From an uncultured Collinsella sp. (lineage in GTDB: Bacteria; Actinomycetota; Coriobacteriia; Coriobacteriales; Coriobacteriaceae), in NCBI GenBank assembly GCA_902494685.1, contig CABUUE010000001.1, positions 1 to 32,750 on the forward strand: a stretch of DNA of 32,750 bases. The letters run 5' to 3'. Under the pieces are notes generated by a model. It saw only the letters and a list, made by a program, of their open reading frames with translations. It did not search any database and was not told the origin of the DNA. The translations under genes were made by a program, and so were the position numbers. Below, piece after piece: positions 1 through 7,893 of this stretch; position 1 is the stretch's first letter; each line of letters opens with the position of its first letter.

Positions 1-897
1 GTGGCGGGAGGCGATGAGCTTCATCTTCTCCATCATGACCAGATTCTGGTCGATGGCCTCGTTGACCTCGCCATAGACCGGTGCGAGCTCATGCTGGCAG
101 GGAGCAACCTCGTTGTGCTTGGTCTTGGCGGGAATGCCAAGCGCCCACAGCTCATCGTCCAGATCCTTCATATAGGCCGAGACGGTGGGGCGGATAGCGC
201 CAAAGTAGTGCTCCTCGAGCTCCTGGCCCTTGCAGGGAGCAGCACCAAAGAGGGTGCGACCGGTGATGACCAGGTCCTTGCGCTTGCGGTAAGCGTCCTT
301 CTTGATCAGGAAGTACTCCTGCTCGTCGCCCACGGAAGGAACGACCTTCTTGGGTGTCTTGCCAAACAGCGCCAAAACGCGCTTGGACTCACGCGAGAGC
401 GCGGTCATGGAGCGCAACAGCGGGGTCTTCTTGTCCAGGGCCTCGCCCGTGTAGGAGCAGAAAGCCGTGGGGATGCACAGGACATCGTCCTTGATAAAGG
501 CGGGGCTGGTGGGATCCCAAGCGGTGTAGCCACGGGCCTCGAAGGTGGCACGCAGGCCGCCGTTGGGGAAGCTAGAGGCATCGGGCTCGCCCTGGATGAG
601 GTTCTTGCCCGTAAACTTGGTAATGGCGGTGCCGTCGTGGTTGGGCTCCAAGAAGCTGTCGTGCTTCTCGGAAGTAATGCCCGAAAGCGGCTGGAACCAG
701 TGCGCGTAGTGCGTCGCGCCCTTGGAGATGGCCCAGACCTTCATGGCATGGGCAACGGCGTTGGCCACGTCCAGGTCGAGCGGCTCACCGCCCTCGAGGG
801 TTGCAGCAAGGCGCTTCCAAATGTCCTTGGGGAGGTAGTCCTTCATGACTTCCTCAGAGAACACCATGGTCCCGAAGCGGTCAGTAAGTTCGGCCAT
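1..897 (-). CDS. glnN: Glutamine synthetase type III, N-terminal part (3' end outside window)
   Basis: The minus strand encodes 299 residues from an ATG at 897, beginning MAELTDRFGTMVFSE, and it is still open at the window edge. An AGGGAG ribosome-binding site lies just upstream. Blocks typical of the large type III enzymes are visible, including GEPDASSFPNGGLR, FEARGYTAWDPTSPAF, GEALDKKTPLLRSM and a glutamate-rich metal-site segment around DEQEYFLI. The family makes glutamine from glutamate, ammonia and ATP as a cytoplasmic oligomer of roughly 700-residue subunits, so less than half is present here. The gene is divergent from metF across a 424-bp region. The symbol follows the naming used for type III enzymes elsewhere. 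The family call is firm; the missing C-terminus cannot be judged. Confidence 0.93.
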   Translation of the reverse strand, partial: MAELTDRFGTMVFSEEVMKDYLPKDIWKRLAATLEGGEPLDLDVANAVAHAMKVWAISKGATHYAHWFQPLSGITSEKHDSFLEPNHDGTAITKFTGKNLIQGEPDASSFPNGGLRATFEARGYTAWDPTSPAFIKDDVLCIPTAFCSYTGEALDKKTPLLRSMTALSRESKRVLALFGKTPKKVVPSVGDEQEYFLIKKDAYRKRKDLVITGRTLFGAAPCKGQELEEHYFGAIRPTVSAYMKDLDDELWALGIPAKTKHNEVAPCQHELAPVYGEVNEAIDQNLVMMEKMKLIASRH

Positions 898-1321
898 ACG
901 GAACTCCCTTCGTATCGGCACCGCGTGAGAAGCGGTGTTGATTACTAACGAACGAGTCATAGCTTAGACTCGCCGTGTTTCCGCGACATTACCGTTATGT
1001 TGCCGTCGCGAAACCAATCATTGAGGTTACCCTATCGAGGCGGCGTTGCCACCCTCAACAGCCAATCAACTGCATAAATTGCAGACCTCTCCCCATGGTT
1101 TAAGGGTAGTCAATTTGGGACGGGGCTTTCTTAACTGGTATTTCGCATCAGATACCATTCAATATAGCCCCATCCTACATTGACCGCTCTGTTATAGGAA
1201 ATGCCGATAGCGAAACATCTTCGATTGATATTTCCAAATAGCGAGTAAAACTCCACCGTAGCGCAGTGGTGCTGTAGAATCCTTACAACACATCACACTA
1301 ATGTATCTAGAGGAGCACGAT
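898..1321. promoter_or_regulatory. Divergent glnN-metF control region with several inverted repeats
   Basis: I see no credible gene in this 424-bp stretch. It contains four short inverted repeats. CACCGC/GCGGTG (919-937) would form a hairpin in the glnN leader. CGAGTC-N8-GACTCG lies at 953-972. CGCGAC-N17-GTCGCG lies at 982-1010, with T-rich and A-rich flanks. TGGTAT-N10-ATACCA lies at 1136-1157. A TAGAAT hexamer at 1275-1280 could be the metF -10 element, but no good -35 is visible. I did not recognise a SAM or cobalamin riboswitch. Operator roles for the repeats are inference. Confidence 0.5.
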
Positions 1322-2194
1322 ATGCGCGTCGACGAGGTTTTTAAGCAGGCAGCATCCCAGGGCACCGCGCCCGTTTCGTTTGAGATGTTCCCGCCCAAGG
1401 GCGAGCTGACCCTCGACACGGCTCGCGAGGTGGCAGGCAATCTGTGCAAGCTTTCGCCGAGCTTTGTCTCGGTCACCTGCTCGGCCGGCGGCTCGGGCAA
1501 CGGTGCCACCACCGCCCCCATCGCGCATATGATTACGAGCGAATTCGATACACCCTCGGTAGCACACCTCACCTGTGTGGGCCGCTCGCGCGCCGATATC
1601 GCCGCCAAGGTCGACGAATACCGCTCCGCCGGCGTAGAAAATGTGCTGGCCCTGCGCGGTGATCTTCCCGCTGGCGCGACCGAGGACGACAAGCCCGCCT
1701 CCGACTACGCCTACGCCCGTGACCTCATCCCTGAGCTCGTCGACGCCGGCTTTTGCGTGGGCGCCGCAGCCTACCCCGAGGGCCACATTGCTTGCGAGGA
1801 TCTTAACCTCTCGGTCGAGCACCTCAAGCAAAAGCAAGACGCCGGCGCGAGCTTCTTTGTGACGCAGCTCTTCTTTGATAACGAGTGCTTCTACCGTTTT
1901 CGCGAGCTTGCTGACAAGGCCGGTATCACCGTGCCCATTACCGCGGGCATCATGCCGTTTATGGGCAAGTCGCAGATCAGCCGCATGGTCTTTATGTGCG
2001 GTGCGTCGCTGCCCTCCCCCGTCATCAAGATTCTCGCCAAGTACGAGAACGACCCCGAGAGCCTGCAGGCAGCCGGTGTAGATTATGCCGCCCGTCAGCT
2101 TTGCGACCTTAAGGAGCACGGTGCCGACGGTCTGCACCTGTACACTATGAATCGTCCTGCGATCGCCGCAACCATTATGGAGCGCCTGAGGTAA
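1322..2194 (+). CDS. metF: 5,10-methylenetetrahydrofolate reductase
   Basis: This protein of about 290 residues belongs to the flavin-dependent MTHFR family, which reduces methylene-THF to methyl-THF, the methyl donor for methionine synthase. Family features include the N-terminal SFEMFPPKG segment with the catalytic-type glutamate, VSVTCSAGGSG, the VLALRGDLP strand, the AYPEGH segment, and QLFFDNECFYRF followed by GIMPF. The ATG at 1322 is chosen because AGGAG (1311-1315) sits 6 nt upstream; an in-frame ATG at 1301 has no such site. The stop codon shares a base with the next start (TAATG), so the two genes are probably translationally coupled. Length is normal for bacterial MetF. Confidence 0.95.
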   Translation: MRVDEVFKQAASQGTAPVSFEMFPPKGELTLDTAREVAGNLCKLSPSFVSVTCSAGGSGNGATTAPIAHMITSEFDTPSVAHLTCVGRSRADIAAKVDEYRSAGVENVLALRGDLPAGATEDDKPASDYAYARDLIPELVDAGFCVGAAAYPEGHIACEDLNLSVEHLKQKQDAGASFFVTQLFFDNECFYRFRELADKAGITVPITAGIMPFMGKSQISRMVFMCGASLPSPVIKILAKYENDPESLQAAGVDYAARQLCDLKEHGADGLHLYTMNRPAIAATIMERLR

Positions 2195-2985
2195 TGGAAA
2201 AACCGCACATCGATACAGCTTTTGGTGAACTGCCGACCGACCTTGCGTCGCCGGTGCTCTACCGTATCGATGCCGCCCATCGCCCCCGAGTCGACCGTGC
2301 CGAGATGCTGCGCTACCTGGGCTACGGCGGTCAGCAGATTGAGCCCGAGCTGTCGCAGCGTATTGAACTTGTCGTTGAGCGTCTGGAGCTGGACATTGAG
2401 CCCCGCGGCGTGCGCCGCATATTTGCCATCGATGCCACGGGAGTCGATGAACAGGGCGATCCTTGCATTCGCTTGGTCGGCACCAACGTTGAGCTGCGCG
2501 GTCGCGATATCTATCGCCACCTCAAAGACGCCCGCTTTGCCGCACTCATGGCATGCACCCTCGGCATGGACGCCGAGCGTCGCCTGCGCACCACGGGAGC
2601 CCAGCAGCCCCTAGAGGGAGCCGTGCTCGACGCCGCATGCTCTGCCTATGTAGAAGCCGCCGTCGAGCAGATGGACCAGCAGGTCAAGGCTGCGGCCGCC
2701 GCACACGGACTCGCCGGCAACTGGCGCTTTAGTCCCGGCTACGGCGACTGCCCGCTTACGGCCCAGCGCTCAATCGTTGCTGCGCTCAACGCTACGCGGC
2801 TCATCGGGCTTACCGTCACACCTACCAACCTGCTCATGCCCACCAAGAGCGTGACCGCAGTAATCGGTCTATTTGACGGTGAGGTCCACGACGCCCAGAG
2901 CCGCCCTACCTGCAATATCTGCCGCATGCGCGAGCACTGCCGCTTCCGCGCCGCCCACACCACCTGCTATTCGCATTCTGAATAA
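2194..2985 (+). CDS. Stand-alone B12-dependent methionine synthase reactivation-domain protein
   Basis: The 263-residue protein resembles the C-terminal AdoMet-binding activation domain of MetH (Met_synt_B12 family). In the family this domain binds SAM and supports reductive remethylation of cobalamin oxidised to cob(II)alamin. The key block is R178 followed by GYGDCPL (182-188), which corresponds to the RxxxGYxxCP SAM-binding motif of full-length MetH, and then TPTNLLMPTKSVTAVIG. The C-terminus carries a CxxC-type cysteine cluster (CNICRMREHC and a later Cys), which I recall from other split activation proteins. MetH in this window lacks this domain, so the two proteins very likely work together. 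It overlaps metF by one base. The R-M genes now lie between it and metH. Confidence 0.88.
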   Translation: MEKPHIDTAFGELPTDLASPVLYRIDAAHRPRVDRAEMLRYLGYGGQQIEPELSQRIELVVERLELDIEPRGVRRIFAIDATGVDEQGDPCIRLVGTNVELRGRDIYRHLKDARFAALMACTLGMDAERRLRTTGAQQPLEGAVLDAACSAYVEAAVEQMDQQVKAAAAAHGLAGNWRFSPGYGDCPLTAQRSIVAALNATRLIGLTVTPTNLLMPTKSVTAVIGLFDGEVHDAQSRPTCNICRMREHCRFRAAHTTCYSHSE

Positions 2986-3019
2986 AATGTCAATTGATGG
3001 CACGGTATCGAGGGAATCT

Positions 3020-3039
3020 CATCCGTATGTAAGCGGATG
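3020..3039 (+). promoter_or_regulatory. Inverted repeat upstream of the methyltransferase gene
   Basis: CATCCG and CGGATG form perfect 6-bp arms around an 8-nt AT-rich spacer, 55 bp upstream of the methyltransferase start. It could be an operator for self-regulation of the R-M genes or a short hairpin. There is no T-run that would make it a terminator. Confidence 0.4.
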
Positions 3040-3094
3040 TCCTCACAAACAAGTACCATAAGATGCCAAATAACAACTATCTGAAAGCCAGTAC

Positions 3095-4255
3095 ATGCAC
3101 AACATTCTGCAGTTCTCGCCACAACTAACCGCGCTTGAGTTTTTTTCAGGCATTGGCTTGGCTCGTGCCGGCATGGCAAAAGCCGGAATCAAAACAATCT
3201 GGGCAAATGACATAGACCATACTAAATGCGCCATGTACAGCCAGTGTTGGGGCGATGAGCATCTAGTCGAGCAGGATGTCCACACACTCGACCCCGACCT
3301 AATACCCCAAGCCGACATCGCATGGGCGTCAAGCCCTTGCACAAACTTATCTCTCGCGGGAAACAGGGAGGGACTTATCTCTGGCAAAGAATCCAGTGCG
3401 TTCTTTGGCTTTATTAAGGCCATCAAAGGAATGAGCGATCGTGCCCCGCGGGCACTTGTTCTCGAAAACGTCATCGGCCTTGCCACGTCTAATAACAGTG
3501 ATGACTTTAGACTCGTTTGCCAGGAATTTAATCGTTTAGGCTATTCATGCGACGCTTATTTTATCGATGCACGGCACTGGCTTCCCCAGTCACGCCCCCG
3601 CATGTTTGTCGTCGGATTAAAAAACCCTCTTCCCAACAGCCGACTCGATTCCTCGCTTCGACCTGAAAAGGTCTCCTGGATTCACTCCGACCCTTCACTC
3701 ATTACGCACGTCTCTCACCTAAACGAACCGAGCCCACTTCGCATGACGGGCCTTGCAACGGTTGTTGAAAATATTCCCGAGGACGACAAGCGTTGGTGGA
3801 ACAAAAACCAAGTACAAGCATTTATCGACTCACTTGCACCGCATCAAGCAGAGCGCCTTCAGCGCTTCTTAAATACCAAAGAAAAAATTGTTCGCACTGC
3901 TTACCGTCGCACGCGATCGGGCGTTGTGCGCTGGGAAATCCGTGAAGAAGAAATTGCCGGATGTCTAAGAACGGCTCGCGGCGGCTCATCAAGACAGGCA
4001 GTCGTTATATGCGAAAACGGAAAGATAGAAGTTCGCTGGATGACTGGAACTGAATATGCCCGTCTCCAAGGTGCTGACTCATGTCAGTTTAGCGGCTTCT
4101 CGGATGCTCAGATTCGCTACGCATTCGGCGATGCAGTTGCCGTGCCAGTTGTCACTTGGCTTATAAAAAATGCAGTCAAACCCGCGCTCATGTCTTCAAG
4201 GAACGGGGTGAACAATAATGGAAACGACCAATTGCTCCTTGAGCGAGCCCGATAA
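3095..4255 (+). CDS. DNA (cytosine-5) methyltransferase of a type II R-M system
   Basis: The 386-residue protein shows the ordered C5-methyltransferase motifs. Motif I is FFSGIGLARAG (16-26). The acidic residue after motif II is D39. Motif IV is SSPCTNLSLAG with catalytic Cys82. Motif VI is LVLENV (E124). Motif VIII is QSRPRMFVVG (165-174). Motif IX-like is MTGTEYARLQG, and motif X is YAFGDAVAVPVV. It would transfer a methyl group from SAM to a cytosine in an unknown target site and protect host DNA. The start leaves about 10 residues before motif I, as usual; the ribosome-binding site is weak. The 3' end overlaps the next ORF by 38 bp, typical of paired R-M genes. Specificity cannot be read from the sequence. 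Confidence 0.92.
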   Translation: MHNILQFSPQLTALEFFSGIGLARAGMAKAGIKTIWANDIDHTKCAMYSQCWGDEHLVEQDVHTLDPDLIPQADIAWASSPCTNLSLAGNREGLISGKESSAFFGFIKAIKGMSDRAPRALVLENVIGLATSNNSDDFRLVCQEFNRLGYSCDAYFIDARHWLPQSRPRMFVVGLKNPLPNSRLDSSLRPEKVSWIHSDPSLITHVSHLNEPSPLRMTGLATVVENIPEDDKRWWNKNQVQAFIDSLAPHQAERLQRFLNTKEKIVRTAYRRTRSGVVRWEIREEEIAGCLRTARGGSSRQAVVICENGKIEVRWMTGTEYARLQGADSCQFSGFSDAQIRYAFGDAVAVPVVTWLIKNAVKPALMSSRNGVNNNGNDQLLLERAR

Positions 4256-5231
4256 AGGCATCTTGGATGCCATTGAACTCTGGTACGAATCCAAGCGCAA
4301 CAAGCGAGGCAATGTCAACCGTAACGTCATGGCGGTTGGCATAGGCATAAGCGAGCTGTTGCAAAACCGTTTTCCGCTCACCGACGATTATGTGCAATCG
4401 GACAAGGGGAGCCAAGTACGAGGCCTAAGTGGAGCATGCATCAAAACAGTTTTAGCCAGACATGGGGAAACGCGTGCCTTCGCATCAGAGGGCGGCAGAA
4501 CCTCACGCGGTACACTCCCGATGGCGCTTGAACTTGCCACAATTATCAACTCCGCCCTACCCAGTGACACTTGCGAAGACACTCGTCTTGAAGCTGCGAA
4601 TGCAATCGCCAATTTCTTCGTCGAGCGAATCCAGGTCGATTTCTTTAACCGTCAGAGAATCAAAGTCGAAATCGATCTTCAAAAACCAATTTCTGTCATT
4701 GTCGATGATATCCTAGCCGAAGCAAGCCTACGGTCCGATAAGCCAACGGGTACCGTCGCACAGCACCTGGTAGGTGCAAAACTAGAGATGTTATTTCCAA
4801 CCATAGAAATCGGAAAGGACAACTCAAACGCCGCCGACCAGCAGACAGACCGTTCTGGCGATTTCCAAATCAATGATGCTGCATTTCATGTGACTGTATC
4901 GCCAATGGCCAAATTGACCGATCGATGCCGAGATAACATTCGAAATGGCATTCGGCCCATCGTCGTTGTCCCCCACGATAAAGTTTCCTTCGCTTACGGA
5001 CTGTTCGAAAGTGAGGGACTCGGCAATCGCGTACAGGTTATCGCGCTCGAATCGTTTATCGGCATCAATATTGAAGAATTATCGTTCTACAAGCGAGGCC
5101 TAATTCGATTAAATGTCGCACGGCTTCTTGCCCACTACAACAAGCGAATCGAAGATATCGAGCCCGACAAATCTCTTCAAATAGAAATTCCTCAGTGGGC
5201 TCTAGACGAAATGGATGCACATGGCGAATAG
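4218..5231 (+). CDS. Putative type II restriction endonuclease partner (DUF4928-like)
   Basis: This 337-residue protein follows the methyltransferase with overlapping reading frames. It resembles, from memory, DUF4928-type proteins encoded beside C5-methyltransferases and presumed to be the cognate nuclease. A central block reads GTVAQHLVGAKLEMLFP, then GDFQINDAAFHVTVSP, then DNIRNGIRPIVVVP. This looks like a divergent PD-(D/E)XK arrangement: an acidic residue in AKLEML, GDF as the second acidic element, and HVTVSP where most families have ExK. No membrane segment or helicase motif is seen. Its stop codon lies inside the first codons of metH. Nuclease function is inferred from context and the partial motif; the family assignment is from memory. 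Confidence 0.7.
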   Translation: METTNCSLSEPDKGILDAIELWYESKRNKRGNVNRNVMAVGIGISELLQNRFPLTDDYVQSDKGSQVRGLSGACIKTVLARHGETRAFASEGGRTSRGTLPMALELATIINSALPSDTCEDTRLEAANAIANFFVERIQVDFFNRQRIKVEIDLQKPISVIVDDILAEASLRSDKPTGTVAQHLVGAKLEMLFPTIEIGKDNSNAADQQTDRSGDFQINDAAFHVTVSPMAKLTDRCRDNIRNGIRPIVVVPHDKVSFAYGLFESEGLGNRVQVIALESFIGINIEELSFYKRGLIRLNVARLLAHYNKRIEDIEPDKSLQIEIPQWALDEMDAHGE

Positions 5232-7785
5232 CTCAAACATACTTATCACTCATGATTCTGACGGTGCCGCGCTGGCGGCACCCGTTGATGCCGCACGCCG
5301 CGATGGTGCCGCATACAAGACGCGAACGATCGACGACCTGCGCATTAAGGATGACCGCCTGCGTGCCGCCATCGAGGGCACGGGACACTTGCTGTTCGAC
5401 GGCGGCATGGGCACCATGCTGCAGGCGGCCGGCATGAAGGCAGGCGCCCTGCCCGAACTGCTCAACTTTGCGGAGCCCCAGGTCATCACCGATATCCAGC
5501 GTCAGTACGTCGAGGCCGGCTGTGACGTAATCACCGCCAACACCTTTGGCGCCAACGCCCACAAGCTCGACGGCGCCGCCACCGTGGCAGACGTCTTTGC
5601 CGCGGCAGTCACCTGCGCCCGCGAGGCCGGCGCCCGCTACGTCGCCGGCGACATCGGCCCCATCGGCGCCCTGCTGCGCCCCTTGGGTACCCTCAGCTTT
5701 GACGAGGCCTATGACCTCTTTGCCGAGGAAGTGCGCGCCGGCGTCGATGCGGGCGTGGACCTCTTTATTATCGAGACTATGACCGACCTGGCCGAGATCA
5801 AGGCGGCGGTCCTTGCCTGCCGTGAGAATTCCGATCTGCCCGTCTTTGCCACCATGACCTTTGAGGAAGACGGCCGCACCTTCTTGGGCACGAGCCCCGA
5901 GGTCGCCGCCATCACCCTCGACGCCATCGGCGCCGACGTCCTGGGCATCAACTGCAGCCAGGGCCCGGCCGAGCTCCGAGGACTCGCCGCGCGTATGCTC
6001 ACCGTCACCGACAAGCCCGTTATGGTGCAGGCCAATGCGGGACTGCCCCGCGTGGACGACGACGGCAATACCGTCTTTGATATCCAGGCACCCGAGTACG
6101 CCGAGGCCGTCGCCGGCATGATCGAGGACGGCGTGAGCGTCGTCGGCGGCTGCTGCGGCACCACGCCGGCGCACATGGCGGCTTTGCGCACGCTTATCGA
6201 CAACCACACGCCCAGCCCGCGTCACCGCAAGCCCAGCATGTCGGTCACGAGCGCCCAGACGGTCGTGGACCTCCCCTGCGACGGCCACAAGATCGCCGTC
6301 ATCGGCGAGCGCATCAACCCCACCGGCAAAAAGCGCCTGCAGCAGGCCCTACGCGACGGCGACCTGGACTACGTCGTGAGCCAGGGCATCAGCCAACAGG
6401 AGCAGGGCGCCGACATCCTGGACGTCAACGTGGGCCTGCCCGAGATCGACGAGGTCAAGGTCATCCAGCAAGCGACCGAGCAGCTCCAAGGTTCCACGCT
6501 GCTGCCGCTGCAGATCGACTCCACCGACCCCGCCGCCGTCGAGGCCGCCGTGCGTCGCTACGCCGGCAAGCCCATCATCAACTCGGTCAATGGCAAACAG
6601 CAGATCATGGACGAGATCTTCCCGCTGGTCGCCCACTACGGCACCAACGTCGTCGGCCTCACGCTCGACGAGGGCGGCATCCCGGATACCGCCGAGGCAC
6701 GCTATAGCATCGCCGAGCGCATTGTGGCCGAAGCCGCCCGTTACGGCATCGGCCCGGACCGCATCCTCATCGACTGTCTGGTCATGACCGCCTCGACCAA
6801 CCAGCGCCAGGCTGAGCAGATCCTGCGCGCCATGTCTATGTGCAAGGAGCGCCTGGGCGTCAAGTGCGCACTCGGCGTGTCGAACATCAGCTTTGGTCTG
6901 CCCGCCCGCCCGCTGCTGGGCTCGGTCTTTTTGGCCGCCGCCTTTGGTGCAGGTCTGGACGCCCCCATCATGAACCCGGGTTCCAAGCGCTTTATGGACA
7001 CCGTCTACAGCTATCGCGTCTTGAGCGTCGAGGACGAGGGCTCGACCGGATACATCGAGCGCTACGCCGGCTGGACCGACCCGTATAAGATCGCCGCGAA
7101 CCCGGCGGCCGCTCAGTCTGCATCGAGCGATGCCGCGCCTGCCGCAAGCACCACTGCAAGCGCCGAGGACGACCCCATCCGCCACATGGTCGTCTCGGGC
7201 CGCAAGGGCGAAATCGCGGCCGAGACCGAGCGCCTGCTGGCCGACCACGACGCTATGGACCTCATCAACAACCACTTTATCCCCGCCCTCGATGAGGTCG
7301 GAGTCCTCTTTGACCAGGGCAAGTTCTTCTTGCCGCAGCTCATGGCCTCTGCCGAGGCCGCGCGCGTGGGCTTCGATACCATCAAACGCCTGATGCCCGC
7401 CGGCGAGATTGCCGACAAGGGTAAGATCTGCGTGGCCACCGTCAAGGGCGATATCCACGACATCGGTAAGAACATCGTTAAGATGCTGCTCGACAACTAC
7501 GGCTACACCGTCTTTGACCTAGGCCGCGACGTCGACCCGCAAGAGGTGCTCAAAACCGTCAAGGAGCGCGACATTAAGCTCGTCGGCCTCTCGGCGCTTA
7601 TGACCACCACGGTCGTCGCCATGGAGGAGACCATCAAGCTGCTTCATGCCGAGGTCCCAGGCGTCAAGATCATCGTGGGCGGCGCTGTGCTCACCCCCGA
7701 ATACGCCAAACAGATCGGCGCGGACTACTACGCCAAGGACGCCGCCGAGAGCGCGCGCATCGCCGAAGAGGTCTTTGGGCAGTAA
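5215..7785 (+). CDS. metH: Cobalamin-dependent methionine synthase lacking the reactivation domain
   Basis: The 856-residue protein moves a methyl group from methyl-THF via cobalamin to homocysteine. Domains in order: homocysteine S-methyltransferase (about 50-335) with LFDGGMGTMLQ and zinc ligands Cys247, Cys313 and Cys314; pterin-binding domain (about 355-620) opening with ERINPTGKK; an Ala-rich linker (about 634-655); cap domain; and cobalamin domain with the DxHxxG motif D746-H748-G751. The C-terminal SAM-binding reactivation domain of full-length MetH is missing and is supplied by the separate gene at 2194. The start is uncertain: ATG 5215 and ATG 5221 both overlap the end of the restriction gene, and both have weak ribosome-binding sites. 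About 45 residues before the first domain are not obviously conserved. Confidence 0.93.
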   Translation: MHMANSSNILITHDSDGAALAAPVDAARRDGAAYKTRTIDDLRIKDDRLRAAIEGTGHLLFDGGMGTMLQAAGMKAGALPELLNFAEPQVITDIQRQYVEAGCDVITANTFGANAHKLDGAATVADVFAAAVTCAREAGARYVAGDIGPIGALLRPLGTLSFDEAYDLFAEEVRAGVDAGVDLFIIETMTDLAEIKAAVLACRENSDLPVFATMTFEEDGRTFLGTSPEVAAITLDAIGADVLGINCSQGPAELRGLAARMLTVTDKPVMVQANAGLPRVDDDGNTVFDIQAPEYAEAVAGMIEDGVSVVGGCCGTTPAHMAALRTLIDNHTPSPRHRKPSMSVTSAQTVVDLPCDGHKIAVIGERINPTGKKRLQQALRDGDLDYVVSQGISQQEQGADILDVNVGLPEIDEVKVIQQATEQLQGSTLLPLQIDSTDPAAVEAAVRRYAGKPIINSVNGKQQIMDEIFPLVAHYGTNVVGLTLDEGGIPDTAEARYSIAERIVAEAARYGIGPDRILIDCLVMTASTNQRQAEQILRAMSMCKERLGVKCALGVSNISFGLPARPLLGSVFLAAAFGAGLDAPIMNPGSKRFMDTVYSYRVLSVEDEGSTGYIERYAGWTDPYKIAANPAAAQSASSDAAPAASTTASAEDDPIRHMVVSGRKGEIAAETERLLADHDAMDLINNHFIPALDEVGVLFDQGKFFLPQLMASAEAARVGFDTIKRLMPAGEIADKGKICVATVKGDIHDIGKNIVKMLLDNYGYTVFDLGRDVDPQEVLKTVKERDIKLVGLSALMTTTVVAMEETIKLLHAEVPGVKIIVGGAVLTPEYAKQIGADYYAKDAAESARIAEEVFGQ

Positions 7786-7810
7786 CACAACGGAAACAAC
7801 CGAGCACCAA

Positions 7811-7848
7811 AACGTGCCGCATGCGCCACTTGGCACGTGCGGCACGTT
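7811..7848 (+). promoter_or_regulatory. Long inverted repeat between metH and the PFL-family gene
   Basis: AACGTGCCGCA (7811-7821) and TGCGGCACGTT (7838-7848) are perfect 11-bp arms around a 16-nt loop. The loop itself contains a further GCCA/TGGC match. No T-run follows, so it is a poor intrinsic terminator. The 3' arm runs into TTAGAAT, a possible -10 element for the downstream gene. It may be an operator or a transcript-stabilising hairpin. Confidence 0.55.
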
Positions 7849-7893
7849 AGAATAGATAAGACTATGCTCGTTTTGGCAGATAGGAGCGCAAGG

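Larger units (their letters stand above)
2986..5214 (+). other. Restriction-modification island inserted in the methionine cluster
   Basis: This stretch separates the MetH reactivation gene from metH and holds only two overlapping R-M genes. Its base composition is visibly more AT-rich than the metF and metH genes on either side, and codon choice is less GC-biased, which suggests acquisition by transfer. No integrase, transposase or tRNA site is present. No long direct repeat was found at the edges. A short inverted match links GCTATTCGC near 2967, in the end of the upstream gene, to GCGAATAGC near 5224, in the start of metH. Its significance is uncertain. Confidence 0.7.

Noticed and set aside
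1..948. 315-residue open frame on the plus strand
   Set aside because: The opposite strand encodes a clear type III glutamine synthetase; the plus-strand translation has no family features.
1010..1321. SAM or cobalamin riboswitch before metF
   Set aside because: I could not find the conserved core sequences or a plausible expression platform, only short inverted repeats.
5215..5350. Frameshift or truncation at the metH N-terminus
   Set aside because: The frame is continuous into the first catalytic domain. The extra 45 residues are unusual but do not break the gene.
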